Notes: generated from the letters alone by a model not told the origin. DNA of 64,000 nucleotides from an uncultured Pelagibacteraceae bacterium (GCA_902623075.1 CACNSD010000002.1:91719-155718), one strand, 5' to 3'; shown: positions 46,182-56,223, numbered from the stretch's first letter. Numbers and translations are program-made.

Positions 46182-47735
46182 TCAATCTTTATAAACTATG
46201 TTTCGAGCAGACATGATTAATTCATCTGCCTCTTCTTTGGATAAAGCAAAATCTTCAAGATAACCTTGAATTTTTACTCTCTCACCTTTTACAACATCAT
46301 AACCACCTGTTAATTCATCAGATGCTAAATCTGCAAAATCCTCTAAGGTTAAAATTTTTTGTTCACCTAAAGTAACCAACATTCCAGGGGTTAAACCCTT
46401 CAAATTAATTAAGTTTTCCTCGAGCCCTAAATCTTTTATTCTCTGTGAAATATCCTCTTGGTCTTTTTCATAAAATTCTTTAGCTCTTTCAATTAAAGCC
46501 TTAGCAGTATCTTCCTCTATACCTTCTATTTTTGTCAAATTTTCAGCTGAACTATCTTTTATATCATCAATAGTTGAAAAACCTTCAGCAACAAGTAATT
46601 GACCTAACGTTTCATCTAGCTCTAAATTTTTTACAAAATTTTCTGTTTTTTCTTTAAACTCTAACTGTCTTCTCTCGGAATCTTCCGCATCAGTCATAAT
46701 ATTAATTTCATAATTTAAAAGTTTTGTTGCAAGTCTAACATTTTGACCTCTTCTTCCAATAGCCTTACTTAAATTTTCTTCAGTTAAAATTACATCAAGT
46801 TTTTTTCTTTCAGCATCGACGTTTACTCTTTGAACTTCTGCCGGTGACAATGCATTCGAAACCAATATTGCTGGATCCTCAGACCAATTGACAATATCAA
46901 TTTTTTCACCTTGAAGTTCATTAACAACTGCCTGAACTCTTGAACCTCGCATACCTACACATGCGCCAACTGGATCTAAAGAAGTATCGACTGCTTTAAC
47001 ACAAATTTTCGCTCTACTTCCAGGGTCTCTTGAAGAAGATTTGATTTCTATTAATCCATCATAAATCTCTGGAACTTCCTGAACAAAAAGCTTCTCCATA
47101 AATTTAGCATGAGCTCTTGATAAAAATATTTGTTGTCCTCTAGGCTCCCGTCTTACGTCATTGCAATAAGCTTTTATTCGATCACCTGCTTTTATATTTT
47201 CACGAGGAATTAATTCATTTTTCTGAATTATGGCCTCTGTTCTTCCTAAATCAACAATAACATTTCCAAATTCTAATCTTTTGACAATACCACTTAAAAT
47301 TGTGTCTTTCTTATCAACAAAATCATTAAATTGTCTTTCTCTCTCTGCTTCTCTTACATTAAAACTGATAACTTGTTTGGCTGTTTGTGCAGCTATTCTT
47401 CCAAAATCAAAAGAAGGAAGCGGTTGCAAAACCTCATCACCAACAGACTTATCTTTATTCATCTCGTTTAAGGTTATGGCATCCTCTAATTTGATTTCTG
47501 TATTTGAGTTTTCTGGATTTTCAGCAATAACTAGTCTTCTAAATAATTCAATATCACCGTTATCTCGATTGATTGAAACTTTAATTTCATTTTCTTGACC
47601 AAATTTTGATTTAGCTGCTTTAGCAATACCCGTCTCCATAGAACTTATAATTAGCTCTTTATCAATAGATTTTTCTAAAGCAACAGCCTCAGCAATTCTT
47701 AACAATTCAAGTTTATCTGCTCTTTTATTTAACAT
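46182..47735 (-). CDS. nusA: Transcription termination/antitermination factor NusA
   Basis: The ATG at 47735 (MLNKRADKLELLRIAEAVA) gives 517 residues; the open frame continues 13 codons upstream, but through a hairpin. It has the RNA-polymerase-binding N-domain, S1, two KH domains (with GACVGMRGSRVQAVVNELQGE and GRRGQNVRLATKL) and two C-terminal acidic repeats. It controls pausing and termination. A terminator-like hairpin and T-run end 16 bases before its start. In many bacteria rimP precedes nusA; here metK does. Confidence 0.96.
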   Translation of the reverse strand: MLNKRADKLELLRIAEAVALEKSIDKELIISSMETGIAKAAKSKFGQENEIKVSINRDNGDIELFRRLVIAENPENSNTEIKLEDAITLNEMNKDKSVGDEVLQPLPSFDFGRIAAQTAKQVISFNVREAERERQFNDFVDKKDTILSGIVKRLEFGNVIVDLGRTEAIIQKNELIPRENIKAGDRIKAYCNDVRREPRGQQIFLSRAHAKFMEKLFVQEVPEIYDGLIEIKSSSRDPGSRAKICVKAVDTSLDPVGACVGMRGSRVQAVVNELQGEKIDIVNWSEDPAILVSNALSPAEVQRVNVDAERKKLDVILTEENLSKAIGRRGQNVRLATKLLNYEINIMTDAEDSERRQLEFKEKTENFVKNLELDETLGQLLVAEGFSTIDDIKDSSAENLTKIEGIEEDTAKALIERAKEFYEKDQEDISQRIKDLGLEENLINLKGLTPGMLVTLGEQKILTLEDFADLASDELTGGYDVVKGERVKIQGYLEDFALSKEEADELIMSARNIVYKD

Positions 47736-47750
47736 AATTTTGTTTATTCC

Positions 47751-47774
47751 AAAAAAAAATGGGCAAAGGCCCAT
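47751..47774 (-). terminator. Hairpin plus T-run between metK and nusA
   Basis: ATGGGC and GCCCAT form a perfect 6-bp stem with a 4-base loop; the minus strand continues with nine T residues. It lies 16 bases before the nusA ATG. It may terminate metK or act as an attenuator in a nusA leader, because a promoter-like TTGAAT and TATATT pair with 15-base spacing lies upstream within 47790-47830. Confidence 0.75.
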
Positions 47775-47834
47775 TTTGTAAAGTTCAATAATGTAATGGC
47801 AATATAGTAAAGTTTTTTTTTAATTCAACAGAAA

Positions 47835-49004
47835 CTATTTGGAAAAAACGTTAATTTTATCAATTTTTTCCCATGAAAATGAACCATTTTTCTCAGGTTC
47901 TCTTCCAAAATGACCATAAGCAGCTGTTTTTTCGTAAATAGGTTTATTTAGGTTCAACATTTCTCTAATGCCTCTTGGACTCAAATCAAAATTTTCAACA
48001 ATCTTTTCTTCTACAAATTTATTTTTATCTAAATCATTATCAAACAGATCAACATAAATAGATAAAGGTTTTGATACACCAATTGCATATGCTAGTTGAA
48101 TTAAACATTTCTCAGCAATTTTAGAACCAACAACATTTTTAGCAATGTACCTTGCTGCATAAGCTGCCGATCTATCAACCTTTGTTGGGTCTTTTCCAGA
48201 AAAAGCACCACCACCATGAGGTGCTGCTCCACCATAAGTATCAACTATAATTTTTCTACCTGTTAGACCACAATCTCCATCTGGTCCACCAATTACAAAA
48301 TTTCCTGTTGGGTTTACATAAAATTCATTTTCATCAAAATCTTTAAGAAAATATTCAGGAATAGATTTTAACATATAAGGTCTTAACAAATCTCTTACCT
48401 GAGCCTGATTGACATCTGGTGAATGCTGAGAGGAAATAACAACTGATTTAACTTTTGAGGGTTTTCCATCAACATACTCAAATGTTACTTGGCTTTTTGA
48501 GTCTGGTTCAATATTTTTTAATATTCCAGATTTTCTATCTTCAGCCATTAATCTTAAAATTTTATGTGAATAATGTATTGGTGCCGGCATTAAAACTTCT
48601 GTTTCATTACAGGCATAACCAAACATAATACCTTGATCTCCAGCTCCCTCTTCTTTGTTACCAGATGAATCTACACCCATAGCAATATCAGCTGATTGCG
48701 AATGCAGATGACTTTCAATTTTTGTAGCTTCTTTCCAAGTAAAACCTTCCTGATCATAACCAATATCTTTTATACAATTTCTTACTTTTTCAATTAAATC
48801 ATCTTTTTTAATTTTGGGTCCTCTTACTTCACCAGCTAAAACAACTTTATTTGTCGTAGTTAATGTTTCACAAGCAACTCTAGAATATGGATCTCCAGAA
48901 ATAAAACTATCAACAACCATATCTGAAATTCTATCAGATACTTTATCGGGATGGCCTTCAGAGACAGATTCACTTGTGAAAAGATAGTTTTTTAAATTAC
49001 TCAT
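47835..49004 (-). CDS. metK: S-adenosylmethionine synthetase
   Basis: The 389-residue enzyme has the [18 protein letters not shown] start, [12 protein letters not shown] and the P-loop-like [19 protein letters not shown]. It makes SAM from methionine and ATP. Its start overlaps the lnt end by 8 bases, leaving no leader for a SAM riboswitch directly before it. It is followed by a terminator-like hairpin. Confidence 0.97.
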   Translation of the reverse strand: MSNLKNYLFTSESVSEGHPDKVSDRISDMVVDSFISGDPYSRVACETLTTTNKVVLAGEVRGPKIKKDDLIEKVRNCIKDIGYDQEGFTWKEATKIESHLHSQSADIAMGVDSSGNKEEGAGDQGIMFGYACNETEVLMPAPIHYSHKILRLMAEDRKSGILKNIEPDSKSQVTFEYVDGKPSKVKSVVISSQHSPDVNQAQVRDLLRPYMLKSIPEYFLKDFDENEFYVNPTGNFVIGGPDGDCGLTGRKIIVDTYGGAAPHGGGAFSGKDPTKVDRSAAYAARYIAKNVVGSKIAEKCLIQLAYAIGVSKPLSIYVDLFDNDLDKNKFVEEKIVENFDLSPRGIREMLNLNKPIYEKTAAYGHFGREPEKNGSFSWEKIDKINVFSK

Positions 49005-50541
49005 TTCTAAGTTTCATAAATGAAAATATTAAAAAAATATACAAGAAAATTATAAAACCAAAAATTTTATTTCCAAATTTTGCAAAAAGAGTCGTCTCAA
49101 TTTTTGTTAACTCATAAAAATCAACATAACCTGATTTATTTATATCAACTTTTTTTTCAATAACTCCTAATGGATTAATAATTGCTGTTGTCCCATTATT
49201 TGCGGATCTTAAAACATATTTTCCACTCTCTATAGCTCTAAAAATACTATGAATAAAATGTTGCTTTGGGCCAATTGATTTACCAAACCAACCATCTTCA
49301 GAAATATTTACAATATAATCAAAGTTACTGTTTGTGAAAATTTTACCTGAATAAATTATCTCATAGCAAATAAGGGGCAATATTTTCACTGATAAATTAT
49401 TGTATTTCATATTAATTATTTTTCTTTCTTCACCTCTCGAATATGATTGGTATTCATTAGTAATTGTTTTTAAGCCAATACTCTTTAATAATTTTTCAAA
49501 AGGTAAAAATTCACCAAAAGGTACAAGATTAATTTTATTATATGAATTTATTAAATTTAGATTGTGATCAAAAATTGAAAAAGAATTAAAATATTTAATA
49601 ATTTTATTTTCATCTTTTTTACTATTAATTCCAATTGCTAACAAATGATTTTCGTTAAATTTATTTTCAAACAGCCATTTGAATTCTTTTAGTTGGTCTT
49701 GAGAAATACCTGGAATTATACCTTCTGGCCAAATAAAAATTATTTTTTCATTTTTTTTAATTGAGCTAATTTCAATTAACTCTTCTATTGCTGTTGCAGG
49801 ATCGATATTATTATAAAATCTATCTATGTTTATATTTGAACTTAAAATTCTTATTTTATATTCAAGCTTTTTTACTTGTTGATTATTAAATTTTTCTAAA
49901 TTTTGTGAACCAAGTACATAAAATAATATTGTTATAATAAACAATGCAAAACAAACACTAATATCTTTTTTATTTTCTCTTAAAATAAATATTGATGGAC
50001 TTGTAAATAATGAAATACAGAAAAGATTAAAGCCATAAGTACCAATAATTGAAATAATATTTAAGATTTCAAGTTGATTAGAGAAACTAAAGGCAATTAA
50101 ATTCCACGGAAAACCAGTAAGTATTGATCCTCTAATAAATTCTATTATTCCAAATATTAAAGAAAAAAGAAAAAATGAACTCAAATTTTTTTTTAGTTTT
50201 AAAAGTGCAAATAAATAAGTAACTAAACCATAAAACAAAGCCAAAAACCCAGGTACTAATATTATTGTAAAAGGAATTAAAAACTTAAAATTTTCGTCGA
50301 AAGTTAGTGATATTGAGATCCAATATAAATTACTTATAAAATAGCCAAACCCAAATAACCAACCATAAAGAAAAAATAATCTTTTTTCTGTATAAACTTC
50401 AAATTTTTTTACTAAAAAAATATATAATAAACTAAAAGTTAAAAAATTTACTATAATATAATTAAAAGGAGGTAAACTTAAAGAAGTAAAAACTCCTAAT
50501 AAAACTAAAAAAATTAATTCAATATAAAATTTTATTTTCAA
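48997..50541 (-). CDS. lnt: Apolipoprotein N-acyltransferase
   Basis: The 514-residue protein has 6-8 N-terminal TM segments and a C-terminal nitrilase domain: Glu in WPEGIIPG, catalytic Cys in [10 protein letters not shown] and a final TM helix. It N-acylates lipoproteins in the inner membrane. It starts 1 base after ybeY. CorC (TlyC), which usually sits between ybeY and lnt in Alphaproteobacteria, is missing. Confidence 0.94.
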   Translation of the reverse strand: MKIKFYIELIFLVLLGVFTSLSLPPFNYIIVNFLTFSLLYIFLVKKFEVYTEKRLFFLYGWLFGFGYFISNLYWISISLTFDENFKFLIPFTIILVPGFLALFYGLVTYLFALLKLKKNLSSFFLFSLIFGIIEFIRGSILTGFPWNLIAFSFSNQLEILNIISIIGTYGFNLFCISLFTSPSIFILRENKKDISVCFALFIITILFYVLGSQNLEKFNNQQVKKLEYKIRILSSNINIDRFYNNIDPATAIEELIEISSIKKNEKIIFIWPEGIIPGISQDQLKEFKWLFENKFNENHLLAIGINSKKDENKIIKYFNSFSIFDHNLNLINSYNKINLVPFGEFLPFEKLLKSIGLKTITNEYQSYSRGEERKIINMKYNNLSVKILPLICYEIIYSGKIFTNSNFDYIVNISEDGWFGKSIGPKQHFIHSIFRAIESGKYVLRSANNGTTAIINPLGVIEKKVDINKSGYVDFYELTKIETTLFAKFGNKIFGFIIFLYIFLIFSFMKLRNE

Positions 50542-50542
50542 T

Positions 50543-51004
50543 TTAATTTATTTTTGATTTTACATATTTAAATAATAAATTTTCTTCTTTTAACATTTTA
50601 GAATAATCTCTCTTTTTTTTATGATCGAAACCTAAAAGATGAAGAAATCCATGAATAAATATTTTAATAACTTTTTCTTTAAATAATTTTAAGTCTTGAG
50701 ATCTAGGTTTGTCTAAATAATTATAGCTAATAATAATGTCTCCTAAATAAGTATTTTTTGAAATCTTTATTTTTTTATCTAAAGGAAAAGATAAAATATC
50801 AGTAGATTTGTTTTTTTTTCTAAAAACTTTATTCAATTTTTGAATATTCTTATTATTTGAAAGTAATACCGTTAAGGTAATTTTTTTATTAATAAATTTA
50901 TATTTTTTTGGAAAAGCTTTGCATATTTTTTTAAAAAAAATATCCTTGTTTTTAATTCTTTTTGACCAAGCCTTCTCCTCAGAGAAGACATTAATGCTAA
51001 TCAT
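50543..51004 (-). CDS. ybeY: Endoribonuclease YbeY (rRNA maturation factor)
   Basis: The 153-residue protein ends with the zinc-binding motif HGFLHLLGFDH (H-x3-H-x5-H), the YbeY hallmark, preceded by STDILSFPL. It matures 16S rRNA and takes part in ribosome quality control. It overlaps phoH by 8 bases. Confidence 0.95.
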   Translation of the reverse strand: MISINVFSEEKAWSKRIKNKDIFFKKICKAFPKKYKFINKKITLTVLLSNNKNIQKLNKVFRKKNKSTDILSFPLDKKIKISKNTYLGDIIISYNYLDKPRSQDLKLFKEKVIKIFIHGFLHLLGFDHKKKRDYSKMLKEENLLFKYVKSKIN

Positions 51005-51992
51005 TATTTGAGTATGCTTTAACTATTTTAGAAACGAGTGGATGTCTAACTACATCTAAGTGATCAAAATCAACTATGGATATTTCTTTTAAATGTCCAA
51101 GTAACTCTTTTGATCGGACTAAGCCTGACATACTTTTATTTGGTAAATCAATTTGAGAAGGATCTCCATTAACTACTATTTTTGAATTTTCTCCAATACG
51201 TGTTAAAAACATTTTAATCTGAGTATCTGTTGCATTTTGCGCTTCATCTAAAATTGCAAAGGAATTTTTGAGAGTTCTACCTCTCATAAAAGCTAAAGGT
51301 GCAATTTCTATGTCTCCAATCTCAATCATTCTCTGTATTTTTTCAAAGTCGAAGAGATCATACAAAGAGTCGTATAAAGGTCTAAGATAAGGATCTACTT
51401 TTTCCTTCATATCACCAGGTAAAAATCCCAAACGCTCACCTGCCTCTACAGCCGGTCTTGAAAGAATAATTCTCTCAATTTTTTTTTCTAAAAGCATGGT
51501 TAAACCTACAGCTACTGCTAAAAAAGTTTTACCTGTTCCTGCTGGTCCGGCTGAAATTATAATATCACTCTGTCTTAAAGCTCTAACGTAACTCTTTTGT
51601 TTCTCAGATCTTGGAATTATAGATTTTTTAGGAGTTTTGATGATGTCTGTAACATTATTATTTTTTACTTTTTCATTAATCATAAAATTATCAACTGATG
51701 AAAGTACATCTTTATTCTCTATACTTCCATTATTAATAAACTGATTAGCTAAAAATTGAATAGCATTTTTAATTTTTTCATTCTTTTCAGGGGTTGATTT
51801 AATCAAAATTGAATTTCCCCTTGAATATAAACTACAATTTGTAATTTTTTCTAATTCCTGTAAATTTTTATTAAATTCTCCAACGACTCCCATTAACAAA
51901 TTATTATCATGGAATATTACACTTAAGGAATTGTTGTCTGAATAAACAAATTTTAAAGACTGATCGATACTTTTTTTGGTTATCCCACTCAA
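50997..51992 (-). CDS. PhoH-like ATPase
   Basis: The 331-residue protein contains the Walker A motif GPAGTGKTFLAVA, RPAVEAGERLGFLPGD and the Walker B region SFAILDEAQNATDTQIKMFLTRIG. An N-terminal KH-like part precedes it. PhoH-like proteins are linked to RNA metabolism with ybeY. It follows miaB by 3 bases and overlaps ybeY. Confidence 0.95.
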   Translation of the reverse strand: MSGITKKSIDQSLKFVYSDNNSLSVIFHDNNLLMGVVGEFNKNLQELEKITNCSLYSRGNSILIKSTPEKNEKIKNAIQFLANQFINNGSIENKDVLSSVDNFMINEKVKNNNVTDIIKTPKKSIIPRSEKQKSYVRALRQSDIIISAGPAGTGKTFLAVAVGLTMLLEKKIERIILSRPAVEAGERLGFLPGDMKEKVDPYLRPLYDSLYDLFDFEKIQRMIEIGDIEIAPLAFMRGRTLKNSFAILDEAQNATDTQIKMFLTRIGENSKIVVNGDPSQIDLPNKSMSGLVRSKELLGHLKEISIVDFDHLDVVRHPLVSKIVKAYSNND

Positions 51993-51995
51993 TTT

Positions 51996-53324
51996 CTAAG
52001 CAACCTTTTGATCCAAATTATTTATAATTTCACCGAACAAAGTATTTCTGTTACTCTTTTTAATTCTTACTTGCACTATTTTTCCAATATCACTCTTATT
52101 ACCATTAAAGATTATAGAAGTCATATACTCAGATCTTCCAAAAGCTTTACTTTTATCATCAGTAAGGTTTTCAACCAAAACATCAACAATTTTATTTTCT
52201 AATGATTTGTTCATTTGAATTTGATTTTCAAACAACATTTTTTGAATTTTTTCTAATCTCTCAACAGAAATTTTTCTTTCAATTAAATCTAAATTCTCAG
52301 CAACTGTTCCGGGTCTTGGACTAAAAATAAAAGAAAATGAGTTAATAAATTTTACTTTTTTAATCAAGTTAAAAGTATCTTTAAAATCTTGCTCTTCTTC
52401 ACCAGGATAACCTATTATAAAATCACTTGAAAATTCTATCTTTGGATTAATTTCTTTTAATTTATCAAAAGTAGTTAAATATTCCTCAATAGTATGTTTT
52501 CTATTCATAGATTTTAAAATTTTATTCGATCCGCTTTGAACAGGTAAATGAACAAGTGGCATTAGCTTTTTTGAGATTTTATATACTTCAATTAAATCCT
52601 CTGTCATGTCCCTTGGATGAGAGGTTGTATATCTAACTCTTTTTATTTCAGGTAATTTTTCAATGTTTAAAATTAAATCTGACAATCTATATCCCTCATT
52701 ATTGTAAGCATTTACATTTTGTCCAAGTAAAATTATTTCTTTTGAACCATTGTCGGCTAAATATTTTGCTTCATCTAGAATTTGTTTAAATGGTCGAGAA
52801 TATTCTGGTCCTCTTGTATATGGAACTACACAAAAATGACAAAATTTATCACATCCTTCTTGTATAGTTAAAAAAGATGAAACTTTGCTAGCTTTATTTT
52901 TGATTTTACTTAGATATTCAAATTTAGAAACTGCATCAAACTCGGTCTCTTCAATCTTGTTCTTTTTTTCCATAAAATTTAAGATTGTATCATTTATTTT
53001 ATGATAAGCTTGAGGGCCAATAACTAAATCAATGTAGGGCTCCCTTTTAAGCATTTCATCATTTTCTGCTTGAGCAACACAACCAGCAATTATAACTAAT
53101 GGTTTTTTTTTGGATCGAAATATTTTTTTCACTCTTCCTATTTCATGATAAACTTTTTCTTTAGCTTTATCTCTAATATGGCATGTATTTAATAAATAAC
53201 AATTAGCATCCTCGTAAGTTTCTGTTTTTTCATAACCAATTTTTTTAACTGAATCAAATATTCTATTTGAGTCATACTCATTCATTTGACACCCAAAGGT
53301 TTTAATAAATATTTTTTGATTCAT
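51996..53324 (-). CDS. miaB: tRNA-2-methylthio-N6-dimethylallyladenosine synthase
   Basis: The ATG at 53324 (MNQKIFIKTFGCQMNEYDS) gives 442 residues. It has the N-terminal MTTase domain with conserved Cys, the radical SAM motif GCDKFCHFCVVPYTRG (C-x3-C-x2-C) and a C-terminal TRAM domain. It methylthiolates A37 of tRNAs. The longer frame overlaps fur and is not the start. It follows fur by 1 base. Confidence 0.95.
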   Translation of the reverse strand: MNQKIFIKTFGCQMNEYDSNRIFDSVKKIGYEKTETYEDANCYLLNTCHIRDKAKEKVYHEIGRVKKIFRSKKKPLVIIAGCVAQAENDEMLKREPYIDLVIGPQAYHKINDTILNFMEKKNKIEETEFDAVSKFEYLSKIKNKASKVSSFLTIQEGCDKFCHFCVVPYTRGPEYSRPFKQILDEAKYLADNGSKEIILLGQNVNAYNNEGYRLSDLILNIEKLPEIKRVRYTTSHPRDMTEDLIEVYKISKKLMPLVHLPVQSGSNKILKSMNRKHTIEEYLTTFDKLKEINPKIEFSSDFIIGYPGEEEQDFKDTFNLIKKVKFINSFSFIFSPRPGTVAENLDLIERKISVERLEKIQKMLFENQIQMNKSLENKIVDVLVENLTDDKSKAFGRSEYMTSIIFNGNKSDIGKIVQVRIKKSNRNTLFGEIINNLDQKVA

Positions 53325-53325
53325 A

Positions 53326-53751
53326 TTATTGAGATTTTTTCTTAATCCCATATAGCTCAAGTTTGTGGTCAACTAAATTGTACCCATATTTTTCAGCAAT
53401 TTTCTGTTGTAGCTGATTAATTTCATCATCAACAAATTCTATGATTTCTCCGGTTTTGATATCTATTAAATGATTATGATCATCATTTAATTCATATCTT
53501 GCTTTACCAGTTTTAAAATCGTGTTTAGTTAATATACCGGCCTCTTCAAATAGTTTTACTGTTCTATAAACTGTAGCAATACTAATTTTTGGATCTATTT
53601 TTGAAACTCTGTTATATAACTCATCAACATCTGGATGGTCTGACTCACCATAAGCTTCTTTTGACTCCAATATAACACGAGCAATAGTTCTTCTTTGATC
53701 TGTTAACTTTAAACCTTTTTTTTGAAACTTTTCTTCTAATTGATCTGACAT
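53326..53751 (-). CDS. fur: Ferric uptake regulator-family protein (Fur)
   Basis: The 141-residue protein has KLTDQRRTIARVILES, the DNA-binding ISIATVYRTVKLFEEAGIL, and the metal-binding DDHNHLIDIKTGEIIEF. The Cys-x2-Cys pairs of classical Fur are absent, as in many alphaproteobacterial Fur/Mur proteins, so metal may be Fe or Mn. Its location between tsaB and miaB is typical for Alphaproteobacteria. The three Fur-like boxes at 34.7-35.1 kb are candidate targets. Confidence 0.9.
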   Translation of the reverse strand: MSDQLEEKFQKKGLKLTDQRRTIARVILESKEAYGESDHPDVDELYNRVSKIDPKISIATVYRTVKLFEEAGILTKHDFKTGKARYELNDDHNHLIDIKTGEIIEFVDDEINQLQQKIAEKYGYNLVDHKLELYGIKKKSQ

Positions 53752-53760
53752 TTTTTGATT

Positions 53761-54147
53761 TTAACCCGAATAAATAGGATTAATCAAATTTTTTTCAATT
53801 TTAAATTTTTCACACAAATCAGGGATATTTTCATATTTTATCTCTTTTTCACCTTTAAAATCCTGATTACTATAACAAAAATAATCAATATTATTAGTTA
53901 ATTTAAATGCTTTAACTATTGATAATGAATTTCTTATTCCCGCAAAACTCCCAGGGCCTCTATTTAGATAAATTTTATTTATATCTTTTAAATCTAATTC
54001 ATTAGAATTTAGAAAATCATTAATAATCATGGTTAATTTTTCGTAATTAATTTTAGTATTCTCTTTGGTAATACTATAAATATCATTATTAGTGATGACC
54101 ATTAAAAAAATTTTTTTTCCAGCTACATCAATTATCAGTTTATTCAT
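53761..54147 (-). CDS. tsaB: TsaB-like protein, short form (tRNA t6A synthesis)
   Basis: The ATG at 54147 (MNKLIIDVAGKK) gives 128 residues, about half of a usual 220-residue TsaB. It keeps the first ASKHA-type lobe with IYLNRGPGSFAGIRNSLSIV, the Gly-rich TsaB signature, and lacks most of the second lobe. It pairs with TsaD in making N6-threonylcarbamoyladenosine. It lies next to fur, as in other Alphaproteobacteria, but rimI is not between them. The start overlaps a divergent deacetylase gene by 53 bases. It may be a naturally short form or degraded. Confidence 0.75.
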   Translation of the reverse strand: MNKLIIDVAGKKIFLMVITNNDIYSITKENTKINYEKLTMIINDFLNSNELDLKDINKIYLNRGPGSFAGIRNSLSIVKAFKLTNNIDYFCYSNQDFKGEKEIKYENIPDLCEKFKIEKNLINPIYSG

Positions 54148-55156
54148 AATTATTTTATTTTCCAATATTGTATCTAAATCAGATGAAAATAATATCAAAT
54201 ACTATTCTAAAGATGAGGGGATTCTATCAATAATGTATCACCGTTTTAACGAGAACAAGTATCCTTCGACTAATATCAAAATGAGCATATTTAAGGAACA
54301 TATAAATATTATTAAAAAGTCAAATTTTAATTTTCATAATCCAAATGATTTTGAAGAAAAATTTAATATTCCAAAATCAAAAAAAGAAATCCTTTTAACT
54401 ATCGATGATGCCTTTGAGTCTTTTTATAACGAAGCTTGGCCTTATTTGAAAAAAAATAAAATTCCATTTATTTTATTTGTTTCTACTGAACCTGTAGGGA
54501 AAAAAGGTTATATGACTTGGGAACAAATAAAAGAAGTTGAGAATAATGATTTTACATTTATTGGTCATCATTCTCATACACATGAGTATCTTATCGATGT
54601 AAGTAATGAGGAGTTTATTTTAGATATTGAAAGAGCAAATAAAATCTTTTTGAAAGAACTTGGTTATGTTCCTAGTCTATTCTCTTACCCGTTTGGTGAA
54701 TACACTAAATTTATGAGGGACTATATTTCTAAGAATTTCAAACATGCTTTTGGCCAGCATTCTGGTGTAATTGATTTAAATAAAGATAAATTTGAATTAC
54801 CTAGATTTCCAATTAATGAAAAATATGGTGAACTAAAAAGATTTAAATCAATAATAAATTATTTTCCACTAGAATATAAAAAAATACTACCGGAGGAAAA
54901 ACAACTTTTTGAAAACACAAACCCTCCAAATTTCAAAGTTGAATTTTTTAAGGATCAAAAAAATTTATCGAATATAAATTGTTATTCAAATGAAGGAGGT
55001 GTTTGGAAAAAATCAAAAATAAAACTTGTCGATAAATCTCTAACAATTGAATTTAGAGAACCATTCAGACCAAGAAGAGGAAGAATAAATTGCTCTCTTA
55101 ATGATAATGGCAAGTGGAGATGGTTTGGTATTCAATTTCCTATAAAAGAAAATTAA
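54095..55156 (+). CDS. Polysaccharide deacetylase-family protein, secreted
   Basis: The 353-residue protein has an N-terminal signal anchor (hydrophobic residues 12-27) and the NodB-like domain: LLTIDDAFESFY (catalytic Asp pair, DD), then HHSHTHEYL for the metal histidines and LFSYPFGEYTKFM. After about residue 250 comes a basic, aromatic C-terminal part of unknown role ending GKWRWFGIQF. The ATG at 54095 is preferred over the GTG at 54092. It overlaps tsaB head to head and bax tail to tail. Substrate unknown (peptidoglycan or other polysaccharide). Confidence 0.85.
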   Translation: MTIKKIFFPATSIISLFIIILFSNIVSKSDENNIKYYSKDEGILSIMYHRFNENKYPSTNIKMSIFKEHINIIKKSNFNFHNPNDFEEKFNIPKSKKEILLTIDDAFESFYNEAWPYLKKNKIPFILFVSTEPVGKKGYMTWEQIKEVENNDFTFIGHHSHTHEYLIDVSNEEFILDIERANKIFLKELGYVPSLFSYPFGEYTKFMRDYISKNFKHAFGQHSGVIDLNKDKFELPRFPINEKYGELKRFKSIINYFPLEYKKILPEEKQLFENTNPPNFKVEFFKDQKNLSNINCYSNEGGVWKKSKIKLVDKSLTIEFREPFRPRRGRINCSLNDNGKWRWFGIQFPIKEN

Positions 55157-56217
55157 ATTAAACTTTCTAGATCTTTACTTGACGGCAGTAGTCTCGCTTC
55201 ATCAAAATCTTTTAAATTATTTTGTAGAATAATTTTCTGTAAAACTTCAATATATTGATTACCTGTTTCCGCGTATTTATCCAGATGTTTAGATAAAATA
55301 ATACTATCAAGAGGTTTATTTTGATTTCTGAGTTCTGTTCTAGCTTTTCTCAAGTTTTTATATGTAGTGTGTGTATTTAAATTTCTTAAATAAGCCCTCA
55401 CAGATAACTTCAAACTATGAAATTTCATTACTTTATGATCTTTACCTTCATCGGCATTTTTAGGTTTTAAACCTTCTCCTGACCAGGTCCACTGGCCAAA
55501 TAAAGCATTTCCCTTCAAAGCAAATCTTGAAGTTCCCCAACCTGTTTCTTTGGCAGCTTGAGCAATAGCTAATGAAACTGGTATTTCATCCATTCTTATT
55601 TTTAAAGTAGATAAATCGTTTCGTCTAACTCCATATTGTTTATATTTTTTTTCTAACCATTTTTTTTCGATATCAGTGTTGCTATTTTTGTTAAGTATTG
55701 TGAATAATCTTTTTCTATCAATTCTAATTTTATTATTTTCTTTGACAATTAAGGGCAGAACAATTTTTATAAACATATCTTTTCTTTTTTTTGTATTTAC
55801 TATGTTTTTTATCTCATTTGGTAAAAGACCAATATCGACTGGCTTAACTAACTTTGTATCTCTAACATCTTTTAAATTATAATTTACTTCTTTAAATAAA
55901 GTATCAATCTCTGAGGTTGTATATCTAACTAAATTTATTTCTGAATTATTTTCCTCTAAAATATCATATAGTAAATCTCTCTCATTAGATTCTATATCTG
56001 CATCTTCTTCTATTATTTTATCTTTGCTTAAGGTGTTATTTAAAATATTTTTTGAATTATTTGTAAATTCTTTGTTATTAAAATTTTTACCGGCAAAATT
56101 AATAATTATTGGAGCTGTATAAAAGAATGAAATAATAATAAAAGAACTTAAAAAAAACCTTGAAACTATATTAAAGCTTCTATTTTTTAAAACACCTGAT
56201 TTTCTAAATTTCCTCAT
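55153..56217 (-). CDS. Bax-like glucosaminidase-domain membrane protein
   Basis: The 354-residue protein has an N-terminal TM anchor (about 21-42), a long polar segment and a C-terminal glucosaminidase-type domain with AIAQAAKETGWGTSRFALKGN, LFGQWTWSGEG and a VRAYLRNLNTH tail, as in E. coli Bax. Such proteins probably cleave peptidoglycan. It is tail to tail with the deacetylase (4-base overlap), and 6 bases after nfuA. Confidence 0.88.
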   Translation of the reverse strand: MRKFRKSGVLKNRSFNIVSRFFLSSFIIISFFYTAPIIINFAGKNFNNKEFTNNSKNILNNTLSKDKIIEEDADIESNERDLLYDILEENNSEINLVRYTTSEIDTLFKEVNYNLKDVRDTKLVKPVDIGLLPNEIKNIVNTKKRKDMFIKIVLPLIVKENNKIRIDRKRLFTILNKNSNTDIEKKWLEKKYKQYGVRRNDLSTLKIRMDEIPVSLAIAQAAKETGWGTSRFALKGNALFGQWTWSGEGLKPKNADEGKDHKVMKFHSLKLSVRAYLRNLNTHTTYKNLRKARTELRNQNKPLDSIILSKHLDKYAETGNQYIEVLQKIILQNNLKDFDEARLLPSSKDLESLI

Positions 56218-56223
56218 AAATAA

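Noticed and set aside
45636..46220. 194-codon plus-strand frame opposite infB
   Set aside because: Long only because the Lys/Glu-rich infB N-terminus gives few stops on the other strand; composition is Ser/Leu/Phe-rich with no motif.
48990..49010. SAM riboswitch upstream of metK
   Set aside because: metK overlaps lnt by 8 bases, so no leader exists for a riboswitch here.
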